A stretch of 42,111 nucleotides of DNA from Bacillota bacterium. GTDB lineage: Bacteria; Bacillota_I; Bacilli_A; ML615J-28; CAG-698. The notes under the pieces were generated by a model, which did not search any database, was not told the origin of the DNA, and worked only from the letters and a program-made list of their open reading frames with translations. Shown in pieces: positions 14,364-23,007 of the stretch. The stretch spans positions 1 through 42,111 of the forward strand of contig JAEEHM010000011.1 in assembly GCA_016280895.1 (NCBI GenBank), in the 5' to 3' direction. Each line of letters begins with the position of its first letter. Position 1 is the stretch's first letter. Made by a program: the position numbers and the translations under genes.

Positions 14364-14871
14364 AATTATCATTTGTTTGTAAAGCTGAGGTTTTATCTAC
14401 TTTGTGTTTCGCAATTACATATGAAAGATAAAAAGACAACATTAAAACATCACAAATGATCATATAGCTAAATACTGTTAAAAGAAAAAATATTAAAAAA
14501 TGTGAAAAACCCATAGGTTCGAGTTTAGCACTTTTTATAATTCTTAGAATCCAAAAAGCCATCTCTAAAACTAAAATTATAATTGATGAAATTATTAAAT
14601 ATCTTTTAAAAGGAAATTTATGAGGAAATTCCTCTTTGTATAATAATAATTCACCTTTGCTTGCTTTCACAAATAATAATGCATAAAATAATACAATTAA
14701 AATTATAGCTTCAATTCCTGCTCTGATATATTTATTCATATATATTGCATCTGGCTTCCAAATATAATATATGTTGTATATCAATATAATATCTATAAGT
14801 AAGGCTACCATTATTATAATTGCGATTATTGATATAATTTTTTGTGTTTTTGATTTGTTGATTTCTGTCAT
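14362..14871 (-). CDS. Four-helix membrane protein of unknown function
   Basis: 169 residues that I do not recognise. A short basic cytoplasmic N terminus (NKSKTQK) is followed by four hydrophobic segments, roughly residues 10-36, 48-67, 88-110 and 123-156, then a short polar tail. There are no catalytic-looking motifs. It sits between the two copies of the def tail and has a perfect consensus promoter, so it may have arrived by insertion next to def. Function cannot be inferred. Confidence 0.75.
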   Translation of the reverse strand: MTEINKSKTQKIISIIAIIIMVALLIDIILIYNIYYIWKPDAIYMNKYIRAGIEAIILIVLFYALLFVKASKGELLLYKEEFPHKFPFKRYLIISSIIILVLEMAFWILRIIKSAKLEPMGFSHFLIFFLLTVFSYMIICDVLMLSFYLSYVIAKHKVDKTSALQTNDN

Positions 14872-14894
14872 ATCTTTACTTTCCCTTTGACTAT

Positions 14895-14923
14895 ATTATA
14901 TTTTTTTAAAAAAAATTTGTCAA
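14895..14923 (-). promoter_or_regulatory. Promoter of the four-helix membrane protein, exact consensus
   Basis: TTGACA (plus 14918-14923) and TATAAT (plus 14895-14900), 17-bp spacer on the minus strand. Confidence 0.85.
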
Positions 14924-14949
14924 TATAATGAGACAAACTGCCATCAAAG

Positions 14950-14993
14950 CAATTAAATGTAAGTGAAATAAAAGTCTCATAATTGAGACTTTT
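14950..14993 (+). repeat. Degenerate copy 2 of the def tail and terminator
   Basis: CAATTAAATGTAAGTGAAAT then AAAAGTCTCATAATTGAGACTTTT. In the def frame it reads A-I-K-C-K then TGA, against P-I-K-F-K then TAA in def. No further def similarity is visible upstream. Confidence 0.7.
14969..14993. terminator. Terminator after the glycosidase gene
   Basis: AAAAGTCTCA / TGAGACTTTT-type hairpin followed on the minus strand by TTTTATTTC; it is part of repeat copy 2 and now serves the minus-strand glycosidase gene. Confidence 0.75.
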
Positions 14994-15000
14994 ACTTTTA

Positions 15001-17970
15001 TTATTCAAAGAAATCATCAATATTAGATTTAATAAATCCTAAAATTGATTCTAAATTATCACTAATTTCTACTTCATATTTAAATTCATCTAAATTCATC
15101 TTTAAATCAGCATATTTAGAATTAGTAAAATATCCATTAATAATAACATTACCTTGTCCTTGATTGATTGCTTTAAAATTGATATTTAAAATATCTGTAG
15201 AACTTGAACCATTATTTGTGATTTCTAATACTAATGTGTTATTATCATTTGATACAATATTCTTTTGATATGAAGATGACAAGACAATATCATCTACACT
15301 AATATTTGAAGTATCAATAGTAAGATACAATTTATCAAAATTAGTATTTGTTGAAGAAATAGTATATGTACTAATATCACCAACTCTTAAAATATTATCA
15401 TCAATAATTGCATTCATCTTTGGAATAGTGTTATCAACTGTTACATTAAAGTCTTTAACTGTAAAGTTACCTGCATTATCTTCAATTCTAATACTTATTG
15501 AATGAGTTCCATTATTAAGTGGAATTAATGCACTTGGTGTAAAGCTTACATTAAAGCCATTTGCGATATCTTTGATAATTAAATTATCAATTTGTTTGCC
15601 ATCTAATTTAAAGATGGTTTTTTCTTTATTAATACCACTTTCTAAATCAATCATATCAAATGAAATTGTTTGTTGATTTGAATTAGTTACAGCACTTGGA
15701 ACAATATTTTCAATTGTAGGTAAGATAATATCATCATTAGTAAATCCATATACAGCTCTAAGTCCATCAACATAGATAGAACCATCTAATCTTTCAGATT
15801 CACTTACTGCCATAATACGAACTAAATATTTAACTGATATTGGATATTTAACTGATGTATCGATTGGTGCTTCAAGATATTTCCAGCCTTGCCAATCAAT
15901 ATGACCAAAGTCGGCATATAAAGCTCCACTTGAACCACTTTGTGCATATTGTAATCTAATCCATGCACCTTGAGCCTCAGGTGTAGCATATATCCATACA
16001 CCAATAGCTGTTGGTGTACCAGATATACTTACATTATTTGCTTTTCCGATTTGAGTACCAACAGTACCTGTAGTTTTAGCAAGATTAAAATCTATCTTAA
16101 GTGACTTTTCACCATATCTTACATATCTTAAATCTGTATTGATTGAACAAGATCCACTACCACCACCAATTTGTGTATTTCTCCATGCACCTTCTTTATC
16201 AGTTTCAAAGCCTGATATCTCAATTGGAAGTTGTCCAATAGATACATTTACTTTCGCAGTCAATGTTCCATAAGAAACTGTGATTGTTCCATTTTTACCA
16301 GCATCAGATGTTGCAGTAAAATTACCGCTCTTATCAATTGTACCGATTGCTTCATCGCATTTCCATTTAAATGCTTCATTAGAACAAATTAATAAATTAG
16401 AATCATAATATGCTTTTACAGAAAGTGATACTTTTTCATTAGGTGAAAGAGCTAAATTATTAACACTCGCATATAATTCATCAACCTTATTAGTTACATT
16501 AACGTTTACAGAAGTTGTAGCGCTGCTTGATGTAATAACAATCTTACCACTGCCACTGCCGCTTCTAGCTTTAAACTTATTTCCTTCAACAATCTCACCA
16601 GCTCCATTTTGAACTTCCATTGAATATTCTGGACAATCTTTCTTATTATAATTATTGTCTGTTGCTTTTACAGTAATTGATGTAACAGTATTTTCTAATA
16701 ATTTTAAATCATTAGGATAAGCATGTAATAGAAGAGATGAATCAACATTTGTGTTATAATCTTTTTTAAGCACAAATAAGAAGGCATCAGCATCACTTCT
16801 TTCATCACCATCAGATGGTTTATTTACAGTTGTTACATAATCATCACCAGGAAGTCTAATACCTAGATTAGTAGAACCACCACCATCCATTCTAATAGCA
16901 GCAACGCAACCTAAGCTTTCCATATATTCAGCGCATTCTAAGTCTGTCATACCAACAGCAAGACCAGGTTGTCTACCATCAGCAACATATACTACTATTT
17001 CACCATTTTGTTTGTAGCCTAAAGTTGTACGAGGATGTCTATCATTTCGATCACTTCTTGAATAAAGCTCTTGTTTACAATTCTTACCAGTATAAGAATT
17101 TGTACCTAGGATTTGATAGAAACCAGAAATAGTTTGTGTAACCTTAGTCCAATCAAAGCTATTATCATTGTCTCTTATTTTAATATTAACTTTATCATTT
17201 GCTTTTAAATTACCTAAAGATGTAAGTGATGGACCAACAAGTACTAACTTACCACTTTCTACCTTAGTTCTTGTAGTAGAATTATTAACTGAATCAACTT
17301 TACATTCAATTGTTGAATTTACAAGTAAATCACCTTTTGTGATTGTAAGTACAGCCTCACAAGAATTTGCGAGTGTTTTAGTATCAGATGCAAAATCTCT
17401 AGATATTAAATAAACATAATTATTTTCTGTTTTCTTTTGACGATTTAGATATGTAATATCAATATCACTTCCGCCATTTACATTGAATTTTAAATCAAAA
17501 TTAGGATGGCCAATATATGCAGATCCATCTTCTAATATAGCAAAATTATCATAATTTGTTGAAAGTGGACCACTTGTAGTAACAACTAATCTTTTATTTT
17601 GAATAGTTGTACCAACAGTAACACCATTACTAGTATCAAATGGAGATGCATTAACACCAGCAACTACACTATATCCTTGGCTTTTAGCGAGTTGAATATT
17701 GTGACTAATTTTATCACCACCAAATAATTCTTCTCCAAATACTGCCAAACAATCTACTTGAGTAGATTTTGGATTATACTTTAGTACATATGCTCTTTGT
17801 GGAGAACCATTATTACTTTCAGTATATGTATATTCCATATCTTTAAGAATAGTTCTTGAATATGTATATTTGATTGTTCCAATACTTGCTGCCTTTACCA
17901 TATTTTTTCCATTAACGAATAATAAACTAAATAATAATACAAAAATAAATATTAATATTTTCTTTTTCAT
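15001..17970 (-). CDS. Secreted phosphodiester glycosidase (NAGPA domain) with Ig and carbohydrate-binding-like modules
   Basis: 989-residue exported protein. The signal peptide (KKKILIFIFVLLFSLLFV) ends near VKAAS. Roughly residues 50-405 form a NAGPA/phosphodiester glycosidase domain: GVNASPFD, HPRTTLGYKQNGEIVVYVADGR, and MDGGGSTNLGIR. Family members cleave N-acetylglucosamine-1-phosphodiesters and related exopolymer or wall glycan links. Then two Ig-like repeats (VTNKVDELYASVNNLALSPNEKVSLSV region), a beta-rich module near 590-740 (WIRLQYAQSGSSGALYADFG) that looks carbohydrate-binding, another Ig-like module (ISIRIEDNAGNFTV) and a C-terminal cohesin-like stretch. No LPXTG, lipobox or C-terminal membrane anchor is seen, so it is probably released or held by binding. 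Own promoter and terminator. Confidence 0.85.
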   Translation of the reverse strand: MKKKILIFIFVLLFSLLFVNGKNMVKAASIGTIKYTYSRTILKDMEYTYTESNNGSPQRAYVLKYNPKSTQVDCLAVFGEELFGGDKISHNIQLAKSQGYSVVAGVNASPFDTSNGVTVGTTIQNKRLVVTTSGPLSTNYDNFAILEDGSAYIGHPNFDLKFNVNGGSDIDITYLNRQKKTENNYVYLISRDFASDTKTLANSCEAVLTITKGDLLVNSTIECKVDSVNNSTTRTKVESGKLVLVGPSLTSLGNLKANDKVNIKIRDNDNSFDWTKVTQTISGFYQILGTNSYTGKNCKQELYSRSDRNDRHPRTTLGYKQNGEIVVYVADGRQPGLAVGMTDLECAEYMESLGCVAAIRMDGGGSTNLGIRLPGDDYVTTVNKPSDGDERSDADAFLFVLKKDYNTNVDSSLLLHAYPNDLKLLENTVTSITVKATDNNYNKKDCPEYSMEVQNGAGEIVEGNKFKARSGSGSGKIVITSSSATTSVNVNVTNKVDELYASVNNLALSPNEKVSLSVKAYYDSNLLICSNEAFKWKCDEAIGTIDKSGNFTATSDAGKNGTITVSYGTLTAKVNVSIGQLPIEISGFETDKEGAWRNTQIGGGSGSCSINTDLRYVRYGEKSLKIDFNLAKTTGTVGTQIGKANNVSISGTPTAIGVWIYATPEAQGAWIRLQYAQSGSSGALYADFGHIDWQGWKYLEAPIDTSVKYPISVKYLVRIMAVSESERLDGSIYVDGLRAVYGFTNDDIILPTIENIVPSAVTNSNQQTISFDMIDLESGINKEKTIFKLDGKQIDNLIIKDIANGFNVSFTPSALIPLNNGTHSISIRIEDNAGNFTVKDFNVTVDNTIPKMNAIIDDNILRVGDISTYTISSTNTNFDKLYLTIDTSNISVDDIVLSSSYQKNIVSNDNNTLVLEITNNGSSSTDILNINFKAINQGQGNVIINGYFTNSKYADLKMNLDEFKYEVEISDNLESILGFIKSNIDDFFE

Positions 17971-18014
17971 TTTCTCTCTCCTTTTAAAAATCCAATTATA
18001 TTATATCACTTAAT

Positions 18015-18043
18015 AAACAATAACACAAAGAAAAAGAAGTAAT
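18015..18043 (-). promoter_or_regulatory. Promoter of the glycosidase gene
   Basis: TATAAT with TTGTGT 17 bp upstream on the minus strand; AAGGAGAG precedes the ATG. The exact plus coordinates are approximate. Confidence 0.5.
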
Positions 18044-18058
18044 ATAAAAATACTTCTT
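18031..18058 (-). terminator. Terminator after the second HAD gene
   Basis: AAGAAGTA / TACTTCTT hairpin followed by TTTTTCTTT on the minus strand, right after the stop codon. Confidence 0.75.
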
Positions 18059-18060
18059 AA

Positions 18061-18840
18061 TTAATCAATAAGATCTAAATGTTTGAAAGCCTTATAAAGG
18101 CCATCATTACTAACATCATCAGTTACATAATCTGCACTTGCTTTTAAAATATCACTTGAATTGCCCATCGCAATTCCATATCCAGCTACTTTAATCATTT
18201 CTACATCATTTAAACCATCACCAATTGCGATAGTATCAATCATATCAATACCTAAATAATCTGCTAAGATTTTTAAACTTTTTGCTTTGGTTCTACCATG
18301 AGGTAAAACATCAAAGCCATATTTACCCCAAGATATGAAATCAAATTCAGGATAGTTCTTTTTAAATTCATTTACTTCATCATTGTTACCAAAGCACCAT
18401 ATTTGATATATATCTTCTTTTAAATAATATTGTTTATCTATCTCAGGCATTTCAAGTCCAAATAATGAATATGCATAATCAACACTTTCATTTCTTTCAT
18501 TTACATATACGCCATCACTAGATACACAGCCATATGGAATATGTGCTTCATCAAAGCCTTTTAATAATCTTTTTAAATCGTCAAGAGAAAAGATATCATT
18601 GTATATAATCTTTCCATTGCTTCTTATTTGTTGACCATTGATTAAAATATAATGATTAATTAATGGTTTTAGTATTTCAATATTAAAAAGTAAGGGGAAA
18701 TGTCTACCAGTTGCAATAACTAATTCATGACCATCTTCTTTTAATTTCTTTAAAGTATCAATTGTTGATTGATGAATTGTGTGATCTTTATTATCTACAA
18801 GTGTTCCATCAATATCAAATATAATCATTTTCTTTTTCAT
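18061..18840 (-). CDS. Cof-type HAD hydrolase, second copy
   Basis: HAD phosphatase of 259 residues. Motifs: IFDIDGTLVDN (I), VIATGRHFPL (II), a Lys in GRTKAKSLKIL (III) and IAIGDGLNDVEMI (IV), all intact, plus a C2-type cap. It shares only family-level similarity with the HAD protein at 12.8 kb, so it is a different orthologue group rather than a recent duplicate. Divergent from the RNase J gene, with its own promoter and terminator. Substrate unknown. Confidence 0.9.
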   Translation of the reverse strand: MKKKMIIFDIDGTLVDNKDHTIHQSTIDTLKKLKEDGHELVIATGRHFPLLFNIEILKPLINHYILINGQQIRSNGKIIYNDIFSLDDLKRLLKGFDEAHIPYGCVSSDGVYVNERNESVDYAYSLFGLEMPEIDKQYYLKEDIYQIWCFGNNDEVNEFKKNYPEFDFISWGKYGFDVLPHGRTKAKSLKILADYLGIDMIDTIAIGDGLNDVEMIKVAGYGIAMGNSSDILKASADYVTDDVSNDGLYKAFKHLDLID

Positions 18841-18864
18841 AATACATTTCCTTAAAACATATAT

Positions 18865-18892
18865 ATTATAACAAATTATCTAATTTAATCAA
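18865..18892 (-). promoter_or_regulatory. Promoter of the second HAD gene
   Basis: TTGATT (plus 18887-18892) and TATAAT (plus 18865-18870) with a 16-bp spacer on the minus strand. Confidence 0.65.
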
Positions 18893-18957
18893 TAATATTA
18901 CTTTTATTTTTTTTCATATTTTGATATAATAATAAAGTCAAGGAGGATACTTATTAT

Positions 18958-20634
18958 ATGCGTGCTATTCATAAATTTAAAAATGATGATAACATCAGAG
19001 TATTCGCACTTGGTGGTTTAGGCGAAGTTGGTAAAAACATGTATTGTATCCAACATAATGATGAAATTGTGATTATTGATTCAGGAATATATTTTCCAGA
19101 TTCAATGTATGGTGTCAATTATGTAATTCCATCATTTACCTATTTAAGAGAAAATGAAGATAAAATAGTAGGACTATTTATAACTCATGGTCATGAAGAT
19201 CATATTGGAGCTATTCCTTATTTAATAAAAGAAGTACATATCAAGCATATATATGCATCTGGTTTAGCACTTGGCTTAATTAGAAGCAAATTTGATGAAT
19301 ATGGTATTAGTGCTGATATCATTGAATATGATGATACTTCTATTTATAAATTTAATAATTTTACTATTTCTTTCTTTAGAACAAATCATAGTATTCCTGA
19401 TTCCTTCGGTATTGCGCTTAAAACAAAATATGGTTATATTCTCCATACTGGTGATTTTAAATTTGATTTTACACCACTTGGACCTGCAACTGATTTTGAT
19501 AAATTAACAAAGCTTTCTGATGAAGGAGTATTATTATTGTTATCTGATTCCACAAATGCGAATGTGAATAAATTAAGTTTATCAGAAAGAAAAATAGGTG
19601 AAAGTATTAATAGCTTGTTTTCTAGTATAAAGGGACGTATTATTATATCAACATTTGCGTCTAACGTTTATCGCTTGCAACAAATTGTGGAAGCATCGGT
19701 AGCATTTAAAAGAAAAGTTATTATCTTTGGCCGTTCAATGGAAAAAACAATCAATGTAAGTACAAAGATGAAATATATCAAAGCACCTGCAGATACATTC
19801 ATAAATGCGAGTGATTTAGATATGTATCCACCTAATAGACTAACCATTTTATCTACTGGTAGTCAAGGTGAGCCACTTGCAGCCCTTTCTCGAATTGCGG
19901 ATGGAAGCCATAAATATATCAAAATTAAAGAAGGTGACACAATTATCTTCTCATCTTCTGCTATTCCTGGTAATCAATCAAGTATCAATAATACTATCAA
20001 TAAATTATATAAGTCTGGTGCTAATGTTATTGTAAATAGCCCACTACATGATACTCATACATCAGGACATGCATCTTCTATTGAACTGCAATTGATGTTG
20101 AATCTATGTAAACCTAAATATTTTATGCCAATTCATGGTGAAACTGCAATGTTGAAAAGACATATTGATTTAGCAATTGAAACAGGTATAAAAGAAAGAA
20201 ATTGTTTTGTGCTAAAAAATGGTGAAGTGCTTACATTAAATGATCATAAATGTATCAAACAAGGAACAGTTCCTTGTGGATATACATCAATTGATAATAA
20301 TAAGATGATTATTGATGAAGCAATTATCAAACAAAGAAGAGCCTTAGCTGATAGTGGTGTTGTTGCTATCACGTTTAATATCCGTGATAATCACCTTTTA
20401 GATAAACCTCATTTCAATTCACGTGGTTTTATTTATATGAAACAATCATATGAATTAATCAATGAAATAGAAACAAAGGCCTTAAGATGCGCAAATGCAT
20501 ATTTAATTAAGAACACAAGATTTGGCGAAAAGAAATTTAAGAAACAAATGGAAGAGGAAATTGCTGCTTTCATCTATGAAAAGGTAGAATTAAAACCACT
20601 TGTTGTCGCAATTGTAATTAATATTGAAAATTAA
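18958..20634 (+). CDS. rnj: Ribonuclease J
   Basis: Beta-CASP metallo-beta-lactamase nuclease with 5'-3' exonuclease and endonuclease activity, central to mRNA decay in bacteria without RNase E. The metal-binding motif THGHEDHIGAIP (residues 76-87) is complete, as are HTGDFKFD, LLLSDSTNA, ISTFASNVYR and HDTHTSGHAS. The complete motif 2 argues for a catalytically active enzyme of the RNase J1 type; RNase J2 proteins often have degenerate metal sites. 558 residues is normal. The upstream AAGGAGGAT is strong. A TATAAT is at 18925-18930, but I see no good -35. Monocistronic; it ends at a shared terminator. Confidence 0.95.
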   Translation: MRAIHKFKNDDNIRVFALGGLGEVGKNMYCIQHNDEIVIIDSGIYFPDSMYGVNYVIPSFTYLRENEDKIVGLFITHGHEDHIGAIPYLIKEVHIKHIYASGLALGLIRSKFDEYGISADIIEYDDTSIYKFNNFTISFFRTNHSIPDSFGIALKTKYGYILHTGDFKFDFTPLGPATDFDKLTKLSDEGVLLLLSDSTNANVNKLSLSERKIGESINSLFSSIKGRIIISTFASNVYRLQQIVEASVAFKRKVIIFGRSMEKTINVSTKMKYIKAPADTFINASDLDMYPPNRLTILSTGSQGEPLAALSRIADGSHKYIKIKEGDTIIFSSSAIPGNQSSINNTINKLYKSGANVIVNSPLHDTHTSGHASSIELQLMLNLCKPKYFMPIHGETAMLKRHIDLAIETGIKERNCFVLKNGEVLTLNDHKCIKQGTVPCGYTSIDNNKMIIDEAIIKQRRALADSGVVAITFNIRDNHLLDKPHFNSRGFIYMKQSYELINEIETKALRCANAYLIKNTRFGEKKFKKQMEEEIAAFIYEKVELKPLVVAIVINIEN

Positions 20635-20662
20635 AACACCTTTAGCATTCTAAAGGTGTTTT
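20633..20662. terminator. Bidirectional terminator between rnj and the MATE gene
   Basis: Perfect 13-bp stem AAAACACCTTTAG / CTAAAGGTGTTTT with a CATT loop between convergent genes. Confidence 0.9.
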
Positions 20663-20663
20663 C

Positions 20664-22052
20664 TTATACTTTAATATGTGCCCACTTTAAATGAGTAAGG
20701 CGAGTATTGTTTAAGGTAAAGCGAATTGTTTGGTCAATAAACATACCAATCCAAGAACCAAGTAGACCTAAACCAATTGGATAACATAATAGAAATGATA
20801 ATATCGGTCTAACAATCGCAACAGATAACATTGATGTTTTAGCAGTAAACGATACATCACCAGCACCTCTTAATGCACCGGTTGTTACCCATTGTAAGCT
20901 TTGAGGAATGATTACAAATACTGCAATCTTTAAAGTAGTACTTGCTCCCTCTATTACATTTATATCATTTGAGAATAATTTTGATACTGGTATTCTAAAT
21001 AAATATATCAAACTAATCATGATTAAACCTAAATTAAAAGAACACAACTGACAAATACGAGCATATGCGAATGCAAGTGTTGGCTTTTTAGCACCTAAAG
21101 ATCTTCCAACCAAAGCAGCAGCTCCAATTGAAAAACCATCGGTTATATTAAATGCAAGACTAATACAACCACTGATGATAGCATTCATCGCAACTACTTC
21201 TGTTCCTAAATTGTTGACAATGACAGCAATAATATAAAATCCAAAGCGCATGAATAATTGTTCGATGAAGGCTGGAGTTGATACAGTAATCAAATTCTTT
21301 ACATTAGCCTTATCAAAATGCCAATCATCGCCTTTTTCTATCTTAATGAATCCTTTTCTAAATCTAAGTATCAAGATACATACAATAAATGCAACAGTAT
21401 TACCAATTGATGTTGCAATAGCAGCACCACTAACACCTAATTGTGGAAAGCCAAAATTACCATATATCAAACAATAATTTAAAAACACATTTACAGCGTT
21501 CGCGATAATATTCACAAATAAGGTAACTCTTGTATTTCCTTCTGCTCTTAATGCAGCACAAATAGCAAGACGTAAGTAATTAAAAATTGATGCACTACTT
21601 ACAATACGAAAATATGCACAAGCCAAATCAATTGTATCTTCATTAGCGCCAGTTAGAATTAAGAAAGGTCTTGCAAGTGATATTGAAAGAATGGTAAATA
21701 CAGCACCAACTATCGCACATACGATGATAGCTTGCCGTACTGTCTTTCTCGCATCGGCCTCATCACCTTCACCCTTTCGTCTCGAAACGACTGCAGTAAT
21801 ACCAGCAGATAAGCCAAAGGCTGCTGCAAGCGTGATAAATATTGGTTGCTGACAAATACTTACCGAAGCCAGTGCATCTGTACCCAAGCTACCAACCATC
21901 ATTGTGTCAATTAAACCAATGACACCAATTAATAAAGTTTCTAAAGCTGCAGGAATTGATATCTTTAAAATGTTTAATAAAATTTTAGATGCACGAGGTA
22001 TTTCTTCTTTTCCAAAAGTATTAATCGTGCGTTTAGTAATTAAAAATCCCAT
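20664..22052 (-). CDS. MATE-family efflux transporter
   Basis: 462-residue inner-membrane antiporter with about 12 hydrophobic segments in two homologous halves. Signatures are SIPAALETLLIGVIGLIDTMMVGSLGTDALASVSI at the start and SCISLAFNITDGFSIGAAALVGRSLGAKKPTLA in the second half. NorM/DinF-type proteins export cationic drugs or metabolites using Na+ or H+ gradients; substrate unknown. The ribosome site is weak (AGGT). It has its own promoter and is convergent with rnj. Confidence 0.92.
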   Translation of the reverse strand: MGFLITKRTINTFGKEEIPRASKILLNILKISIPAALETLLIGVIGLIDTMMVGSLGTDALASVSICQQPIFITLAAAFGLSAGITAVVSRRKGEGDEADARKTVRQAIIVCAIVGAVFTILSISLARPFLILTGANEDTIDLACAYFRIVSSASIFNYLRLAICAALRAEGNTRVTLFVNIIANAVNVFLNYCLIYGNFGFPQLGVSGAAIATSIGNTVAFIVCILILRFRKGFIKIEKGDDWHFDKANVKNLITVSTPAFIEQLFMRFGFYIIAVIVNNLGTEVVAMNAIISGCISLAFNITDGFSIGAAALVGRSLGAKKPTLAFAYARICQLCSFNLGLIMISLIYLFRIPVSKLFSNDINVIEGASTTLKIAVFVIIPQSLQWVTTGALRGAGDVSFTAKTSMLSVAIVRPILSFLLCYPIGLGLLGSWIGMFIDQTIRFTLNNTRLTHLKWAHIKV

Positions 22053-22073
22053 AAATAATACCTATATTTATAT

Positions 22074-22102
22074 ATTATATTCCTATTAGTATACATATGC
22101 AA
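22074..22102 (-). promoter_or_regulatory. Promoter of the MATE gene
   Basis: TTGCAT (plus 22097-22102) and TATAAT (plus 22074-22079), 17-bp spacer on the minus strand. Confidence 0.75.
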
Positions 22103-22125
22103 ACAAATATGCATTTTAATTTAAA

Positions 22126-22155
22126 AATAACTTATATGTTTTCATATAAGTTATT
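22126..22155 (-). terminator. Terminator after the exonuclease gene
   Basis: Perfect 13-bp stem AATAACTTATATG / CATATAAGTTATT with a 4-nt loop, continuing into TTTTAAATT on the minus strand and overlapping the stop codon. Confidence 0.82.
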
Positions 22156-22993
22156 TATTAATTTCTTCTTTAAACATATGGAAAATATCACGTTCAACAA
22201 TTGCATCTTCTAAAGCATCATGACTTTGTTTCTCCATATCCTTATTTGTCATCTCTTGATAAGTATTAAATAAACCCATTTCTTGTTTGTAATTATAATA
22301 ATTCTTAATTACATGCATTAGATTCATATATCTACTTCTAACATCTAATGGTTTTAAATGATTCAATTTAAAACTCTTTTCAATGTTTAAACAATCATTT
22401 CTTCCCCAAGCAATAATCTTAGGATCATATTCCTTAATTAATCTTTCAAGTAATTGATAAAACTCAATATATGAGCAAGCATCATCAAATACAGAATTAT
22501 CAATTGATAAGAAATTCATTGTTTGACGATTGATATAATTGCTGTAAACTGGTCTTATGAAGCTAGAGCCTTGATATAATACTTTGCCATCTTCATCTTC
22601 AAGCACCATACCATATTGAATAATTTCTGATACAGAATATGCATATGGACTAAGAAGAGAAAATTCTAAATCAAGGAATAATCTTTTATGTCTTTGATTA
22701 ATTAAGTTCTTTACTTCATCTTGAATATTGTGTAAATCATAATAAACTGTTATACCACGACGAGATGATTGACTGATTTTAATGAAATAATCAACTTCTT
22801 GACATTTAATATTGGAATGAATTACATAATCTTCACTTGCTTCAAAACAAACATATGGCATTTTAAATAAATATGATTTAAAATCTTTCATATTTTTATT
22901 TGTAAGGTGAAAATATTGTAATGTTCCTTTAACGATTATTGAGAATAATCTTTCCTTTTTGTCTACATAATGTACTTTTCCATATATTTCCAT
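22151..22993 (-). CDS. DnaQ-like 3'-5' exonuclease with an extra N-terminal domain
   Basis: 280 residues. The C-terminal 180 form a DEDDh exonuclease: LFLDLEFSLLS (D-x-E, ExoI), IIAWGRNDCLNIE (ExoII) and SHDALEDAIVER (ExoIII, His and Asp). This resembles the stand-alone KapD/RNase T-type enzymes that trim RNA or DNA ends. The first 100 residues (KVHYVDKKERLFSIIVKGTLQYFHL) form a beta-rich unit that I do not recognise. It lies 14 bp after uvrC and probably shares its transcript, giving a possible link to DNA repair by context only. Confidence 0.82.
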   Translation of the reverse strand: MEIYGKVHYVDKKERLFSIIVKGTLQYFHLTNKNMKDFKSYLFKMPYVCFEASEDYVIHSNIKCQEVDYFIKISQSSRRGITVYYDLHNIQDEVKNLINQRHKRLFLDLEFSLLSPYAYSVSEIIQYGMVLEDEDGKVLYQGSSFIRPVYSNYINRQTMNFLSIDNSVFDDACSYIEFYQLLERLIKEYDPKIIAWGRNDCLNIEKSFKLNHLKPLDVRSRYMNLMHVIKNYYNYKQEMGLFNTYQEMTNKDMEKQSHDALEDAIVERDIFHMFKEEINK

Positions 22994-23007
22994 AAATGTT
23001 TCCTTTT

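Noticed and set aside
12811-18840. Two Cof-type HAD genes as a recent tandem duplication
   Set aside because: The proteins share only family motifs and differ in cap sequence and length; they look like separate orthologue groups.
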